A DNA stretch of 64,000 nucleotides from G963676095 sp963676095 (GTDB lineage Bacteria; Bacteroidota; Bacteroidia; Bacteroidales; Prolixibacteraceae). Location of the stretch: positions 3,286,001-3,350,000 of the forward strand of contig OY781040.1 in the NCBI GenBank assembly GCA_963676095.1, given 5' to 3'. The notes under the pieces were generated by a model. It was not told the origin of the DNA. It did not search any database and saw nothing but the letters and a program-made list of their open reading frames with translations. Positions 8,501 to 18,182 of this stretch are shown here, one piece after another; positions within the stretch are counted from its first letter, which is position 1, and each line of letters begins with the position of its first letter. The position numbers were made by a program, and so were the translations under genes.

Positions 8501-8610
8501 TTTTCTCAACCTGTTTTTGTCTCGTCTAAAAAACACAAATTGATTCCCCTCAACTTTTTAAAGTGATCCTGTTTTTCCTATTGATCCGCTTTGACACTAA
8601 GAGTTATAGC

Positions 8611-8639
8611 AAAAAAAAGGCAGCTTCAACAAGCTGCCT
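8611..8639 (-). terminator. Rho-independent terminator of the pyrH-frr unit
   Basis: On the minus strand AGGCAGCTT, loop GTTG, AAGCTGCCT, then an eight-T tract. Perfect 9-bp stem 54 bases after the frr stop. Confidence 0.9.
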
Positions 8640-8692
8640 CAAAGCCATGAAAACAATTAAACAATGTTCAGAAAACAGAAAACTAGAAACAA

Positions 8693-9256
8693 TTATATCG
8701 TAAAAATCTCTTGGTTCTTCACCTCGAGCATTTTGTCTACCTTTTTACTGTAGTCGTTGGTCATCGACTGGACCTGTTCTTCAGAGTCCTTTTCAATGTC
8801 CTCTGAAAGTCCGTCTTTAATCAACTTTTTCAGCGCTTCGTTGGCTTCCTTCCGGGCCGACCGGATACTTACCTTGGCATGTTCGCCCACCTGGCTTACC
8901 TGTTTCGATAATGACTTGCGCCTTTCTTCAGTAAGCGGCGGTACATTAATCCGGACAATCTCCCCGTTGTTTTCCGGGTTAAAGCCCAGGTTTGCATTCA
9001 ATATAGCCTTTTCAATAGGCCCGATCATGTTTTTTTCCCACGGTTGTACTGCAATTGTTCTTGCGTCTGGTGTGCTGATATTCGAAACCCGGATTAACGG
9101 AGTCATTGTTCCGTAATAATCAACTGTCACACCATCAAGCATTCTAACGGAAGCCTTGCCAGCACGTATATGAACCAGTTCTTTTTCCAAGTGATCAGCA
9201 GTAGCCTCCATTTTTTCTTTACAAACTTCCAGAATTAATTCAACTTCGTCTTCCAT
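8693..9256 (-). CDS. frr: Ribosome recycling factor
   Basis: 187 residues from the ATG at 9256 (a TTG nine bases upstream is less likely). The sequence carries the RRF signature: HIRAGKASVRMLDGVTVDYY near the start, TIAVQPWE, and the C-terminal NVPPLTEERRKSLSKQV followed by VSIRSARKEAN. With EF-G it splits the ribosome after termination. It follows pyrH at a gap of 108 bases, the usual pyrH-frr pairing, though a TATATTTG -7 box at 9292-9299 suggests an extra promoter. A strong terminator follows. Confidence 0.97.
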   Translation of the reverse strand: MEDEVELILEVCKEKMEATADHLEKELVHIRAGKASVRMLDGVTVDYYGTMTPLIRVSNISTPDARTIAVQPWEKNMIGPIEKAILNANLGFNPENNGEIVRINVPPLTEERRKSLSKQVSQVGEHAKVSIRSARKEANEALKKLIKDGLSEDIEKDSEEQVQSMTNDYSKKVDKMLEVKNQEIFTI

Positions 9257-9364
9257 AAAAAACAATGGTCAGTTCATTTTTGCGCTGTGAGCAAATATAG
9301 AAGAAAAATAAAGAATTTTATAATTACTTTACGTTTTTTAATCAAAAAATGCTCAAAAAAATAT

Positions 9365-10075
9365 TTACAGATGTACCAAAGTACCAATATTTTCGCCTAA
9401 GATGACCTTTTTAAGGTTACCTGGAACATCCATATTAAACACAATAACAGGCATTTTGTTCTCTTTGCACATGGTCGTTGCCGTGAGGTCCATCACTTTT
9501 AACCCTCGCCGGTAAATTTCGTCGAAAGAAATTTTTTCAAACTTTACGGCCTGCGGGTCTTTTTCCGGGTCCGCAGTGTAGATGCCGTCCACGCGTGTAC
9601 CTTTCAGCATGACATCGGCCCCGATTTCGATGCCCCTGAGCGATGATCCTGTGTCGGTGGTGAAGTAGGGGTTGCCTGTCCCGGCCGAAAAAATGGCAAC
9701 CTTACCTGCTTCCAATGCTTCGATAGCTTTGTCTTTCGAGTAAAACTCGCCTACCGGCTCCATCCGGATCGCGGTAAACACATTCGACTTTACACCAATT
9801 GATGTGAGGGCAGAGTTTAACGCCAGGCTGTTGATTACAGTGGCCAGCATACCCATCTGGTCGCCTTTGACGCGATCGAATCCTTTTGAGGCGCCGCTTA
9901 GCCCACGGAAAATGTTGCCCCCTCCGATCACAATTCCTGTCTGGACCCCCATACTGGCGATCTCGCCAATCTGCTCTGCATATTCGTTCAGCCTTTGGTT
10001 ATCGATACCATATTCCTGGGTCCCCATGAGCGACTCTCCGCTAAGCTTCAGAAGTACACGTTTGTATGCCGTCAT
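9365..10075 (-). CDS. pyrH: UMP kinase
   Basis: 236 residues, typical length. N-terminal KRVLLKLSGESLMG is the phosphate-binding start of amino-acid-kinase-fold UMP kinases; VIGGGNIFRG and later DLTATTMCKENKMPVIVFN complete the nucleotide sites. It phosphorylates UMP to UDP, feeding pyrimidine nucleotide and nucleotide-sugar synthesis. A -7 box TACTTTTG sits at 10093-10100 on the minus strand, so transcription should start about 10 bases before the ATG. First gene of the pyrH-frr pair. Confidence 0.97.
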   Translation of the reverse strand: MTAYKRVLLKLSGESLMGTQEYGIDNQRLNEYAEQIGEIASMGVQTGIVIGGGNIFRGLSGASKGFDRVKGDQMGMLATVINSLALNSALTSIGVKSNVFTAIRMEPVGEFYSKDKAIEALEAGKVAIFSAGTGNPYFTTDTGSSLRGIEIGADVMLKGTRVDGIYTADPEKDPQAVKFEKISFDEIYRRGLKVMDLTATTMCKENKMPVIVFNMDVPGNLKKVILGENIGTLVHL

Positions 10076-10092
10076 TAGTTAATGATTTTTTG

Positions 10093-10100
10093 CAAAAGTA
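10093..10100 (-). promoter_or_regulatory. -7 element of the pyrH promoter
   Basis: TACTTTTG on the minus strand, 18 bases from the ATG. No clear -33 TTTG is visible at the expected distance, so this is a partial match. Confidence 0.45.
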
Positions 10101-10185
10101 GAAAAAAACCGGAAAGGCCATGACAGGCATAAGTGTTTTTTGTGTCTTAACGTTCTGCTTTCACCACATTAGGCACGCAGTAGTA

Positions 10186-10532
10186 ATTGTGAATGAAGAA
10201 ATGAGGGAATGAGAGAATGAAGAAATGAGGGAATGAGGGAATGAGAGAATAATACCCCTAACCAAAAGGAACCACAACAGAATCAACTGTTCGAACGTTT
10301 GAAAGGTTCGAATGTTTGACGCTTCGCTGTTGGAATAAGACCACATAGGCGTATTGTGAACTGGTGAATTGGTGAATGAAGGAATGAGAGAATTGGAGCC
10401 TGAAACAACACACGATAATTGTTTGAATGGTTTGATTGTTTGACGCTTTGCTGTTGGGGCAGGGAGCATAAGGCGAAGCGCATAGAGACCGGGAACCGGA
10501 AATCGACTAAAAACAGAAACAAACAAAAATTT
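10186..10532. repeat. 8-bp-period tandem repeat and mosaic repeat segments
   Basis: 10188-10250 is a degenerate tandem of GAATGAGR-type octamers. It is followed by mosaic segments seen elsewhere (TTTGAAAGGTTCGAATGTTTGA, in two copies with CGCTTCGCTGTTGG-like text, and TGAACTGGTGAATTGGTGAA). No gene is supported here. Confidence 0.7.
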
Positions 10533-11219
10533 TTATGATTGCTCTCCGCTCTTCTTACCGATGAACTGCCAGTGACCGCCCTTGTCGGGACCTACGCGCT
10601 TAATGATACCGGCTTTTTTCAATTTTGATAACCTCGATTTTGTGGCGGACATTCCTTTGCCTATCCGACTTGAAATTGTGGAAATGGAGACGCTTCTGTT
10701 TTTTTCTATCAGCGATAGGATCAATTCATCTGTCTCATCGGTTTTCAGGTCGGTTCCCTGTCACGTGCTTTCTCTGTTTCCGGAAAAAACTGTTACCGCG
10801 AAACCTTCGGGTATCAGTTCAAACCTGGGTTGTGGCAACCCGTAATTTTTGAAAATATCCAGTACCCTCTTTATTCCTGTACCGTATTTTTCAATCAGCC
10901 CCATTTCCTTTGTAATTTTGGCTATCTGACGATTACAGGGCATAGACACATAAGTATTTGAAAGTAACTGTTCAATGATCCAGGTTTGCACCGTTTCCTT
11001 CCCGATTTGAACTCCCTGAATTTCACCCCGGTCTGATATGCCAATGTAAACAGTACCACCTTTTGAGTTTGAAAAAGCTACTACGGTTTCAACAACATCT
11101 TTGCAGAAAGTTGTTTTCAGTTCTACCATTTCCGATTCGTTGGCAGGAATGATGTGTGTCATGTTGATTCCCGTCATCTTGTTTTTTTCAATCACCTGAT
11201 TATGTGTATTATTCTTCAT
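10533..11219 (-). pseudogene. AlbA_2/Schlafen-type ATP-binding regulator, internally deleted and interrupted by TGA
   Basis: The N-terminus has the AlbA_2 pattern (ESEMVELKTTFCKDVVETVV, AFSNSKGGTVYIGISDRGEI). It then jumps directly to what is normally the C-terminal ATPase-like tail (GLIEKYGTGIKRVLDIFKNY, EGFAVTVF), so roughly 250-300 residues are missing. A TGA at 10761-10763 interrupts the frame; translation would continue in the same frame into a winged-helix tail (LILSLIEKNRSVSISTISS, GPDKGGHWQF) ending at 10533. An intact relative lies at 56716-58407. I treat this as one decayed gene. Confidence 0.75.
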
Positions 11220-12090
11220 GTCTTTCAGTAAAGATACAATAAAACCGGAGTTGTAGCACGATATTAAAGTCTTCTCTTACTAACTATTTAATAAACAATA
11301 AAATTAACCACAGATAACACGGATAAACACAGATTAAAAACAACTGAAACCATATCAACAATAGTAACAACAGAAACCATTTTTCTTGTCTTTGCGTTCA
11401 GTTCACAGCGTCTTTTATTTCCGGATGAAACGTTAATAACTAATCAAAGATAAAAAGGTCTTTTAATAACTTATGTGCTGAAAAATATGTTTATGCTTTC
11501 GGACATATAAAGTTATTGTGAATTTTTATTTAATTTGCGGCAGTTAAAATTTTTATTTTTTTTAAATGTTATTCTTTTGTTTAATAAATAGATAGATTTA
11601 CGTCCTTTTTTTAAATATTTATTCTTAACAATTGTATAACATAAAAAAAACAGCATTTTGTTTTTAAATATTGACAAAAGTTAGATATTTGTTGCGTGAC
11701 TTTTATCAGAGTTTTGTGCAGCTTATTATTTGTAGAATTACTCTTTGGGATAAAAAATTGACAAAAATTGGGAAGATGCCGGGTATACGGCAAGTAGCGT
11801 AGCTTTGCCTAAAAAATCAATATAATTTTAAAGTGCCTGATGTTCAGCTGGTTGGAAAGGGATCTTTTTAGTGTTTTTTATATTTTAGCAGGCTGGCAGG
11901 TGATAAAGTTGGGGTGGAGAATTAAATTTTTCTGTTTGTGTGAGGTGACATTGTGAGGATCCGGGTTAAGGGAAAAGATTGAAGTTGGATTTCGAGAATA
12001 GTCCGGAGCAGAACGATTGATGGAGAGGTTCCTGTCTATTGTTTTTAGGAATAAAGATTTATCCTTAATTGCTGACTTAATTTCAGGTTT
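11220..12090. other. Long non-coding region upstream of the capsule locus
   Basis: 871 bases without a credible gene. 11290-11420 holds mosaic repeat segments (ACCACAGATAACACGGATAA, AACAATAGTAACAACAGAAA). 11450-11820 is very AT-rich and most likely carries the capsule promoter and leader on which an UpxY-type antiterminator would act. A TAGCTTTG at 11800-11807 matches the -7 consensus but lacks a spaced -33 box. I cannot fix the promoter. Confidence 0.45.
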
Positions 12091-12672
12091 ATGACTAACT
12101 TGGTGACCAGACAAACCCGCGTTTATAAGTGGTATGCTTTATATACCCGGTCGAGAATGGAGAAGAAAGCACTCCGTGATCTTGAGCTAAGAGGAGTTGA
12201 ATGCTATCTCCCTTTGAAGAAGGTGAAAAAATGTTGGGGAAAACAATCCCGGACCACATTCCAGCCACTGATTCATTGCTATGTTTTTGTGAAAGTAAGT
12301 CATGTCGAATTTTATGATGTGCTGATGACCGATGGTGTTCTGTGGTATGTTTGTTTCGGAGGACAACCTGCGGTTATTCCTGACAATCAGATGGATAATC
12401 TGAGGCTGTTTATTGAAAAGGATACAGAAAGCGTAGAGGTTACTTCAGAACGGATACAGAAAGGAGATCGGATACGTGTGACGGAGGGGCCTTTAAAGGA
12501 CGCCTGCGCCGAGGTTGTTGAGATCAGGGGCAGGAGCAGGCTTCTTCTTCGTTTCAATTCGTTGGGCTGCTGCGTCCATGTCGAGCTGGGATCCAATATC
12601 GTTGCGCTTCTCCCTTCCGGTGGATCTGTTCTGGAAGCTAATTCAGAGGAAGGGTATTGTCTCAATTATTAA
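12091..12672 (+). CDS. UpxY-like (NusG-family) transcription antiterminator
   Basis: 193 residues. The N-terminal half is an NGN domain (VYKWYALYTRSRMEKKALRD, then GVECYLPLKK and PLIHCYVFVKV). The C-terminal part has a KOW-like motif (IQKGDRIRVTEGPLKDACAE). In Bacteroides such specialised NusG paralogues are the first gene of capsule operons and prevent premature termination in their own leader. Its position as first gene before the Wza-like and Wzc-like genes fits. An 807-base repeat-rich gap follows, so co-transcription with 13480 onward depends on read-through. Confidence 0.9.
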   Translation: MTNLVTRQTRVYKWYALYTRSRMEKKALRDLELRGVECYLPLKKVKKCWGKQSRTTFQPLIHCYVFVKVSHVEFYDVLMTDGVLWYVCFGGQPAVIPDNQMDNLRLFIEKDTESVEVTSERIQKGDRIRVTEGPLKDACAEVVEIRGRSRLLLRFNSLGCCVHVELGSNIVALLPSGGSVLEANSEEGYCLNY

Positions 12673-13479
12673 AATGCTGCTATTTAGCTTTTCTGCTTTT
12701 GGCAAGAGATACTTGCTGTAAAACTTATTAATATTCTCCCTGTTATTGTGTGAGTACTTCCCAAAGTACTGTCGCCTGTACGATATGGCGGTTTGGATTC
12801 TGAATTTTACCGATATTTAGATAAGGGGAACATCGTTCCAGCATTAGGGAAACTGGTTAATTTTTCATGATAGAGGCAACGTTAGCGTTGTCTCTATCTT
12901 TGAAAATTCAATTATCTTCCTTGCTTCCATGTTCAGTTTAAACCGCAATAGATACATCTGTGCACAGTAGAACAAATTACAATAGTAACTAAAGGAACAA
13001 TGATTGTTTGAACGTTTGAAAGTTCTAATGTTTGACCTACGTTGTTGGGGTGGAGGGACATTGAGAATTAGTGAACTAGTGAATTGGTGAACTGGAGAGA
13101 CAGAAGCCATTCCCCAATCAAACAACGAAGTGTCAACCGCTCAAACGTCGTAGCCTCAGACAATAGAAACTACTCTTCACTTCTTTGAGCTTTTGTGTTC
13201 GGTTATCGCCACGAATAGTACGGATGAACACAGATTAAAACAATAACCAGACAGGTGCATTGTGAACTAGTGAGTTGGTGAACTAGTGACTAAAAGAATG
13301 ATTGAATGAAGGAATGAGAGAATTGAATCCCCAACAATCGGAACTAGAGTAACAACAGAAACCATCCTCAATCAAACAACAAAGTGTCAAACGCTCGAAC
13401 GGCGTAGCCTCAAACAATTCAAGCATTCAAACGATTTAAATATATCCTGAAAATCCCATTGTTTTAAATATCTATTTTT
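12673..13479. repeat. Repeat-rich spacer between the antiterminator and export genes
   Basis: No gene seen. It carries mosaic segments: GAACGTTTGAAAGTTCTAATG, AGTGAATTGGTGAACTGG (8-base periodic), AGTGTCAAACGCTCGAACGG, and CACGAATAGTACGGATGAAC. Copies lie in the opposite orientation to many of those after 17 kb. Confidence 0.7.
12869..12898. repeat. REP palindrome of the GAGACAACG family
   Basis: Arms GATAGAGGCAACG and CGTTGTCTCTATC (one mismatch) around a TTAG loop. The core TAGAGACAACG is the same as in the palindrome inside the RAYT transposase gene at 44016-44043, so this is a plausible free copy of the element that transposase recognised. Confidence 0.65.
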
Positions 13480-14268
13480 ATGAGAAATATTATATACATA
13501 TTTTTTCTTTTATTTATTATTGTTTTCACTGGTTGCCGGAGCAGTGAGGAGCTTATTTACCTGCAAAACGCGGGGCAGGATGAGCTGTTGAAAGGCCTTT
13601 CGCAGGATCAGACCGAATACCTGATTAAACCGGGCGATATCCTTTATGTGAGCATCAAGTCGCTTAATAGTGATGTTAACGTCTTGTTTAATCCGGAAGA
13701 AGGGATGCAACAGTCAAGTACAACAATGGGGTACCAAAAGTATACGACACCACAGGGAGCTTATTTGTATGGTTTTGAGGTGGACGAGAAAGGGAACCTG
13801 AACCTGCCCATCCTGGGTAAAATTGCTGTTGCCGGGAACCAGCAGCAGGATATCGAAAAACTGGTGCAGGCAAGGGCTGACCAGTTCCTGAAAGAAGCTA
13901 CGGTGAAAGTGAAGTTGCTTAATTACCGGGTAACGGTGCTGGGTGAAGTCAAGTCCCCTGGTGTCTATTATAATTATAATAATGATTTTACGGTACTCCA
14001 GGCGATTGCCATGGCTAATGGCAACACGGATTATGCACGGATAAAACGGGTTATGGTGATGCGACCGGAGAAAGGCGGCAAACGGACTTACATCCTGGAC
14101 ATGACAGACAAGAATATCTTTGACTCCCCGGCCTTTTACTTGCACCCGAACGATTATGTGTTCGTCGAACCCGATAAATACAAGAGCCTTTCCCTGAACA
14201 GCCAGGTCATCTCTGTTTCGTTATCATCACTGAGTATCCTGGTGGCCATCATCGGCGTGCTGTGGTAA
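13480..14268 (+). CDS. Wza-like polysaccharide export outer-membrane lipoprotein
   Basis: 262 residues. The lipoprotein signal ends FTGC with lipid Cys19. Residues 40-130 form the export-sugar domain (YLIKPGDILYVSIKS, NLPILGKIAVAG), followed by SLBB-type ligand-binding segments (YRVTVLGEVKSPGVYYNYNN, RVMVMRPEKGGKRTYILD). A C-terminal hydrophobic stretch (ISVSLSSLSILVAIIGVL) is the transmembrane part of the octameric export channel. Paired with the Wzc-like kinase 278 bases downstream, from which it is separated by mosaic repeats. Confidence 0.93.
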   Translation: MRNIIYIFFLLFIIVFTGCRSSEELIYLQNAGQDELLKGLSQDQTEYLIKPGDILYVSIKSLNSDVNVLFNPEEGMQQSSTTMGYQKYTTPQGAYLYGFEVDEKGNLNLPILGKIAVAGNQQQDIEKLVQARADQFLKEATVKVKLLNYRVTVLGEVKSPGVYYNYNNDFTVLQAIAMANGNTDYARIKRVMVMRPEKGGKRTYILDMTDKNIFDSPAFYLHPNDYVFVEPDKYKSLSLNSQVISVSLSSLSILVAIIGVLW

Positions 14269-14546
14269 TATGAAGGAAGTACCACATAGTCACATAAGGA
14301 CATCGAGTAAAACAATAGCCATATTAGGAATATTGTGAGCTAGTAAGTTGGTGAACTGGTGAGTTGGGAAAACAGAAACCATCCCCCAATCAAGCAACGA
14401 AGTATCAAACAGTCAAACGGCATAGCCTCAAACAATAGGAACAATATTAACCATCCACCCCATCCTTCGTGTCTTTGCGTTCAGTTTAAGAAACAGCGAA
14501 GCGTCAAACAATTCAAACATTCAAACCGTCCAAACATTATACTCAT

Positions 14547-16991
14547 ATGCAACAAAACCTTTCCCCTTCTGCACCTGTAGTACCACAGGATAATGAGGAA
14601 GAAATCGACTATAAACGTATTTTTTTCCTGCTTTTAAAAAACTGGTACTGGTTTGGCGTTTGCGCCTTTATCGCGCTTGTCTGCGCTTTTATCTTTAACC
14701 ATTTTTACCGGCAGCAGAACTATTCGGTCGATACGAGCATCCTGATCAACGACGATAATCAGAAGATGGACCTGGATAATATTTTCGAGAAGGCTTTAAT
14801 GAACGGGGCTTCTGATGTCACGATCGGGAACGAGATCGAGTTGTTGCAATCCTATACCCTGGCCCGCAGGGTTTTCGAGAAGCTGAACTGGCGGACTTCC
14901 TGGTACCAAAAAGATTTCTTCAAGTGGAATGGCTTGTATATGCAGGAGCCTTTTCTGGTGCAGGAAAGCGAGCAGGGGAACAACCTGGAGGGATTGACCC
15001 TTTATCTGGATCCGGGAAAGGACAGTACGTATACCATTAGCGCTGACGGAAAGGTTACAGTTAACAATGCCCTTACGAACGTCGAATTTAAAGCAAAGGG
15101 AAAGTTCGGTGAACCTTTCAGGAACAAGTATTTTCACTTCACGCTTTACCCGAAGGTCCCGGTCGATTCGATTGAAGGTGAAGCGTATTCTTTCCTGTTC
15201 AACAACCCCAGCGACTTGGCAAAAGCTTATCTGAAGCAGGAAAAGATCGAGCAGACCGATAAGAAAAACGATGTTATCCGTCTTTCGCTGGAAGGTACAG
15301 ACCCTCTCCGGAAAATTCACTACCTGAACGGTCTGGTGAGCGAGTACATCGACCAGAAACTGGAATTTCGTTCAGAGATCAACCGTCGTTCGCTCGATTT
15401 CATCAACCGGCAGTTGTCGGGCATGTCCGACTCGCTGACCGCTGCCGGTAAGACGGTGACGAATTTCCGTACAAGCAACCAGGTGGTGGATATCAGCGCC
15501 CAGGGACAGATGGTGATGGGACAGCTGAGCGACATCGAGAAGGAACGGTCCCAGAGCCAGATCCAGCTCGATTACTTCAGGAACCTGCTAAGCTACCTGA
15601 ACAATACCGACAGCATCAAGAAAATGGTGATGCCTTCGGTGGTTGGTGTTGAAGATCCTTCCTTGAATTCCATCGTGTTGAAACTGACAGACCTGTATAA
15701 CCAGCGGGAAGTCCTGTCGTTCAGTACGCATGACAATAACCCGACCATGGTGCTGCTGAACAAGGAGATCAGGCAGGTATCGACCCAGTTGCGGGAAAAC
15801 CTGATCAACCTGATCGACAATTCGAAACTGGCTATCCGGAACCTGAAAAAGCGGGAAGATGATATTAACAGTCAGCTGAACAACTTACCGGGAAAGGAAC
15901 AGCAGCTGATTAATATAACCAGACAATATGACCTCACCAACGAGATCTATACCTTCCTGCTGCAGAAACGGGCAGAGACCGAGATTGCCATGGCCTCCAC
16001 GGTTTCCGATGTCCAGGTGATCGACCCTGCCCGATTGGAACGGGTCGAGAAAAGCGGGATGTCCCCAAAGATTTATTACGTGATTGCTTTGATCCTGGGC
16101 CTGGGCCTTCCCGGGGCGTTAATCCTGATCATGGATTTCATGAACAATACGATCCAGTTGCAGGAAGACGTGGTGAAGCTGACGCCGCTGACCATTGTCG
16201 GCAATGTTCCCCATTCAGAGAATGCCTCTGAGTTGGTAGTTGTGGAGAACCCGCGTGCCCCGATCACGGAAGCATACAGGGGCATACGCACCAACCTGCA
16301 GTACCTGCTTAACCAGGAAGGGCAGAAGATTATCGGCATTCACTCGATACAGCCGGGCGAAGGAAAATCGTTTAACTCAACCAACCTGGCTGCCATCCTG
16401 GCGGTGAACGACAAAAAGGTTTTGCTGATCGGGGCAGATATGCGTAAGCCGAGGTTGCACCGGATTTTTGGGACTTCTACCGCGGAAGGTTTGAGCACCT
16501 TTCTGATCGGGCAGTCGAAATATGAAGATATCATTATCCCGACCAATGTCAGGAACCTGTTCCTGGTGCCTTCCGGTCCGGTACCGCCTAATCCGGCCGA
16601 GCTGCTGGAATGCGATAAGTACAGTAGGCTGATCGATCTGGCCAGGAAAGATTTCGATTTTATCGTGGTCGACAATGCCCCCGTATCGTTTGTTACCGAC
16701 GGACTGATCACCGGCCGTCAGGCCGACCTGAATATCTTCATCCTGCGTTACGGGGTCAGCCGGAAAGATCAGCTCAAGTTTATCAACGATATGGCCGCCC
16801 AGGGCGTGATGAAACACCCGTCGTTGCTGATCAACGACATCAAGCTCGACCGTTTTGGGTATGGCTATCACTACTATTCATACCGGTACTCGTATAAAAA
16901 TAAGTATTACAATTACAGCGAGGACCATCACCATCATAAAAAGTCGTTGCTGGACAAATTTAAACTGAACGCAAAGGCGCAAAGACGCTAA
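14547..16991 (+). CDS. Wzc-like polysaccharide co-polymerase / BY-kinase
   Basis: 814 residues. Wzz domain from the N-terminus with a first membrane helix at about 33-52 and a long periplasmic coiled-coil part; the second helix is at about residues 510-530 (YYVIALILGLGLPGALILIM). The cytoplasmic kinase has the P-loop PGEGKSFNSTN near 602, Walker A' LLIGADMRKP near 627 and Walker B FIVVDNAP near 704. The tail is a Tyr cluster (GYHYYSYRYSYKNKYYNY), the autophosphorylation region that controls chain length. Oddity: the last codons (LNAKAQRR, stop) are encoded by a copy of the CTGAACGCAAAGGCGCAAAG repeat. Confidence 0.95.
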   Translation: MQQNLSPSAPVVPQDNEEEIDYKRIFFLLLKNWYWFGVCAFIALVCAFIFNHFYRQQNYSVDTSILINDDNQKMDLDNIFEKALMNGASDVTIGNEIELLQSYTLARRVFEKLNWRTSWYQKDFFKWNGLYMQEPFLVQESEQGNNLEGLTLYLDPGKDSTYTISADGKVTVNNALTNVEFKAKGKFGEPFRNKYFHFTLYPKVPVDSIEGEAYSFLFNNPSDLAKAYLKQEKIEQTDKKNDVIRLSLEGTDPLRKIHYLNGLVSEYIDQKLEFRSEINRRSLDFINRQLSGMSDSLTAAGKTVTNFRTSNQVVDISAQGQMVMGQLSDIEKERSQSQIQLDYFRNLLSYLNNTDSIKKMVMPSVVGVEDPSLNSIVLKLTDLYNQREVLSFSTHDNNPTMVLLNKEIRQVSTQLRENLINLIDNSKLAIRNLKKREDDINSQLNNLPGKEQQLINITRQYDLTNEIYTFLLQKRAETEIAMASTVSDVQVIDPARLERVEKSGMSPKIYYVIALILGLGLPGALILIMDFMNNTIQLQEDVVKLTPLTIVGNVPHSENASELVVVENPRAPITEAYRGIRTNLQYLLNQEGQKIIGIHSIQPGEGKSFNSTNLAAILAVNDKKVLLIGADMRKPRLHRIFGTSTAEGLSTFLIGQSKYEDIIIPTNVRNLFLVPSGPVPPNPAELLECDKYSRLIDLARKDFDFIVVDNAPVSFVTDGLITGRQADLNIFILRYGVSRKDQLKFINDMAAQGVMKHPSLLINDIKLDRFGYGYHYYSYRYSYKNKYYNYSEDHHHHKKSLLDKFKLNAKAQRR

Positions 16992-17864
16992 ACAGAATGT
17001 GAAGGCACAAAGAAAAAGAAAGTAAAGACGCAAAAAATGGTTTCTGTTGTTACTATTGTTGATATGGTTTCAGTTGTTTTCATCTGTGTTCATCCGTGCT
17101 ATCTGTGGTGAAAACTGAACGATAAGACGCTAAACTGAACGCAAAGGCGCAAAGACGTGGAAAGTAGTTTCTATTGTTAATATGGTTAACATTGTTACTG
17201 TCGTTTGAGGCTGCGCCGTTTGAAAGTTTGACACTCCGTTGTTTGATTTGGGGGATGGCTTCTGTTTTTCAGTTCACCAACTCACTAATTCACGAGTTCA
17301 CCAGTTCTCAATGTCCCTCTGTCCCAACCGCGAAGCGTCAACCAATTGAACCATCAAACCATTCAATCAATTATCGTCTCTATGGTTAATATTGTTGTTT
17401 TTGTTTTTATTGTTTCTGTCGGTAACATTGTCTCTATAGAGAGGATTCCTGTTTATTGCTACTCTTATTGCTAAGATTGCGCTTTTAGGGAGGGTGTGGT
17501 TAGTATTGTTTCTGTGGTTCCTGTTGTTTCTATTGTTAGTCGGCACCCGGCTTTCGGGTATCCCTCTAACCGCGAAGCGTCAAACAATCAAACCTTCAAA
17601 CTGAACCGTTCAAACAATTATCGTCTGTTGTTAATATGGTTAAGATGGTTCCTATTGTTGCGGTTCCCTGATTTTTGTTTTTCTTCCATAATTCACAAGT
17701 TCACCAACTTGCTAGTTCACAATGTGCCTAATGGTTATTGTTTTTAATCTGTGTTCATCCATGTTATCTGTGGTTATCCGGGGTGAATTGAAATAATTGT
17801 TTATCTTTATAATTCAAAAATGCTTATATAATTTTTTTGTAACGGAAAAATAAATCAGGTACGT
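16992..17864. repeat. Repeat-rich spacer after the kinase gene
   Basis: 873 bases without a gene. It contains at least three copies of the GAACGCAAAGGCGCAAAGAC segment, two of GTTCATCCGTGCTATCTGTG-like text, ATGGTTAACATTGTTAC, CACTAATTCACGAGTTCACC and CGCGAAGCGTCAAACAATC segments. Individual segments have 8- or 9-base internal periodicity. Confidence 0.75.
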
Positions 17865-18182
17865 ATGTTTTTTGACGATTATCTTTCACATCGTGATGCC
17901 CGGGTCCGAAAATCATTATTATGGGAATATGATACCGATCGTTTCGACTGGATGGCAATGCGAACGCTCGTGGTGCAACGCGTGATAGAGCGGGGAAGAA
18001 AGGATGATTTTTACGCTATTCTGAACTGTTACGGATTAGATGGAGTGAAAGAGGCGATCAAAAAAATTTCATATATGAACCGGAAGGATCTGTCATTTGT
18101 CTGTTCTGTTTTTGGATTAAAAAAGGAAGAACTGAAATGTTATATAAAGAAACAATCAGCCGAACAGCACTGGGACTCCTGA
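17865..18182 (+). CDS. DUF6922-like protein, probable antitoxin partner
   Basis: 105 residues, no membrane segment or signal. It begins MFFDDYLSHRDARVRKSLLWEYD and contains IERGRKDDFYAILNCYG. Short proteins of this type regularly sit directly upstream of AbiEii-like nucleotidyltransferases in Bacteroidota. The stop overlaps the next gene by 46 bases, which implies translational coupling. Role as antitoxin is inferred from position. Confidence 0.65.
   Translation: MFFDDYLSHRDARVRKSLLWEYDTDRFDWMAMRTLVVQRVIERGRKDDFYAILNCYGLDGVKEAIKKISYMNRKDLSFVCSVFGLKKEELKCYIKKQSAEQHWDS

Noticed and set aside
10161..10526. 121-codon minus-strand frame rich in Ser, Phe and Thr
   Set aside because: It is a translation of the 8-bp tandem repeats and mosaic segments (SFPHSLISSFSHSLI), not a gene.
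14796..15320. 174-codon minus-strand frame
   Set aside because: Antisense to the Wzc-like gene, with no motifs or start signal.
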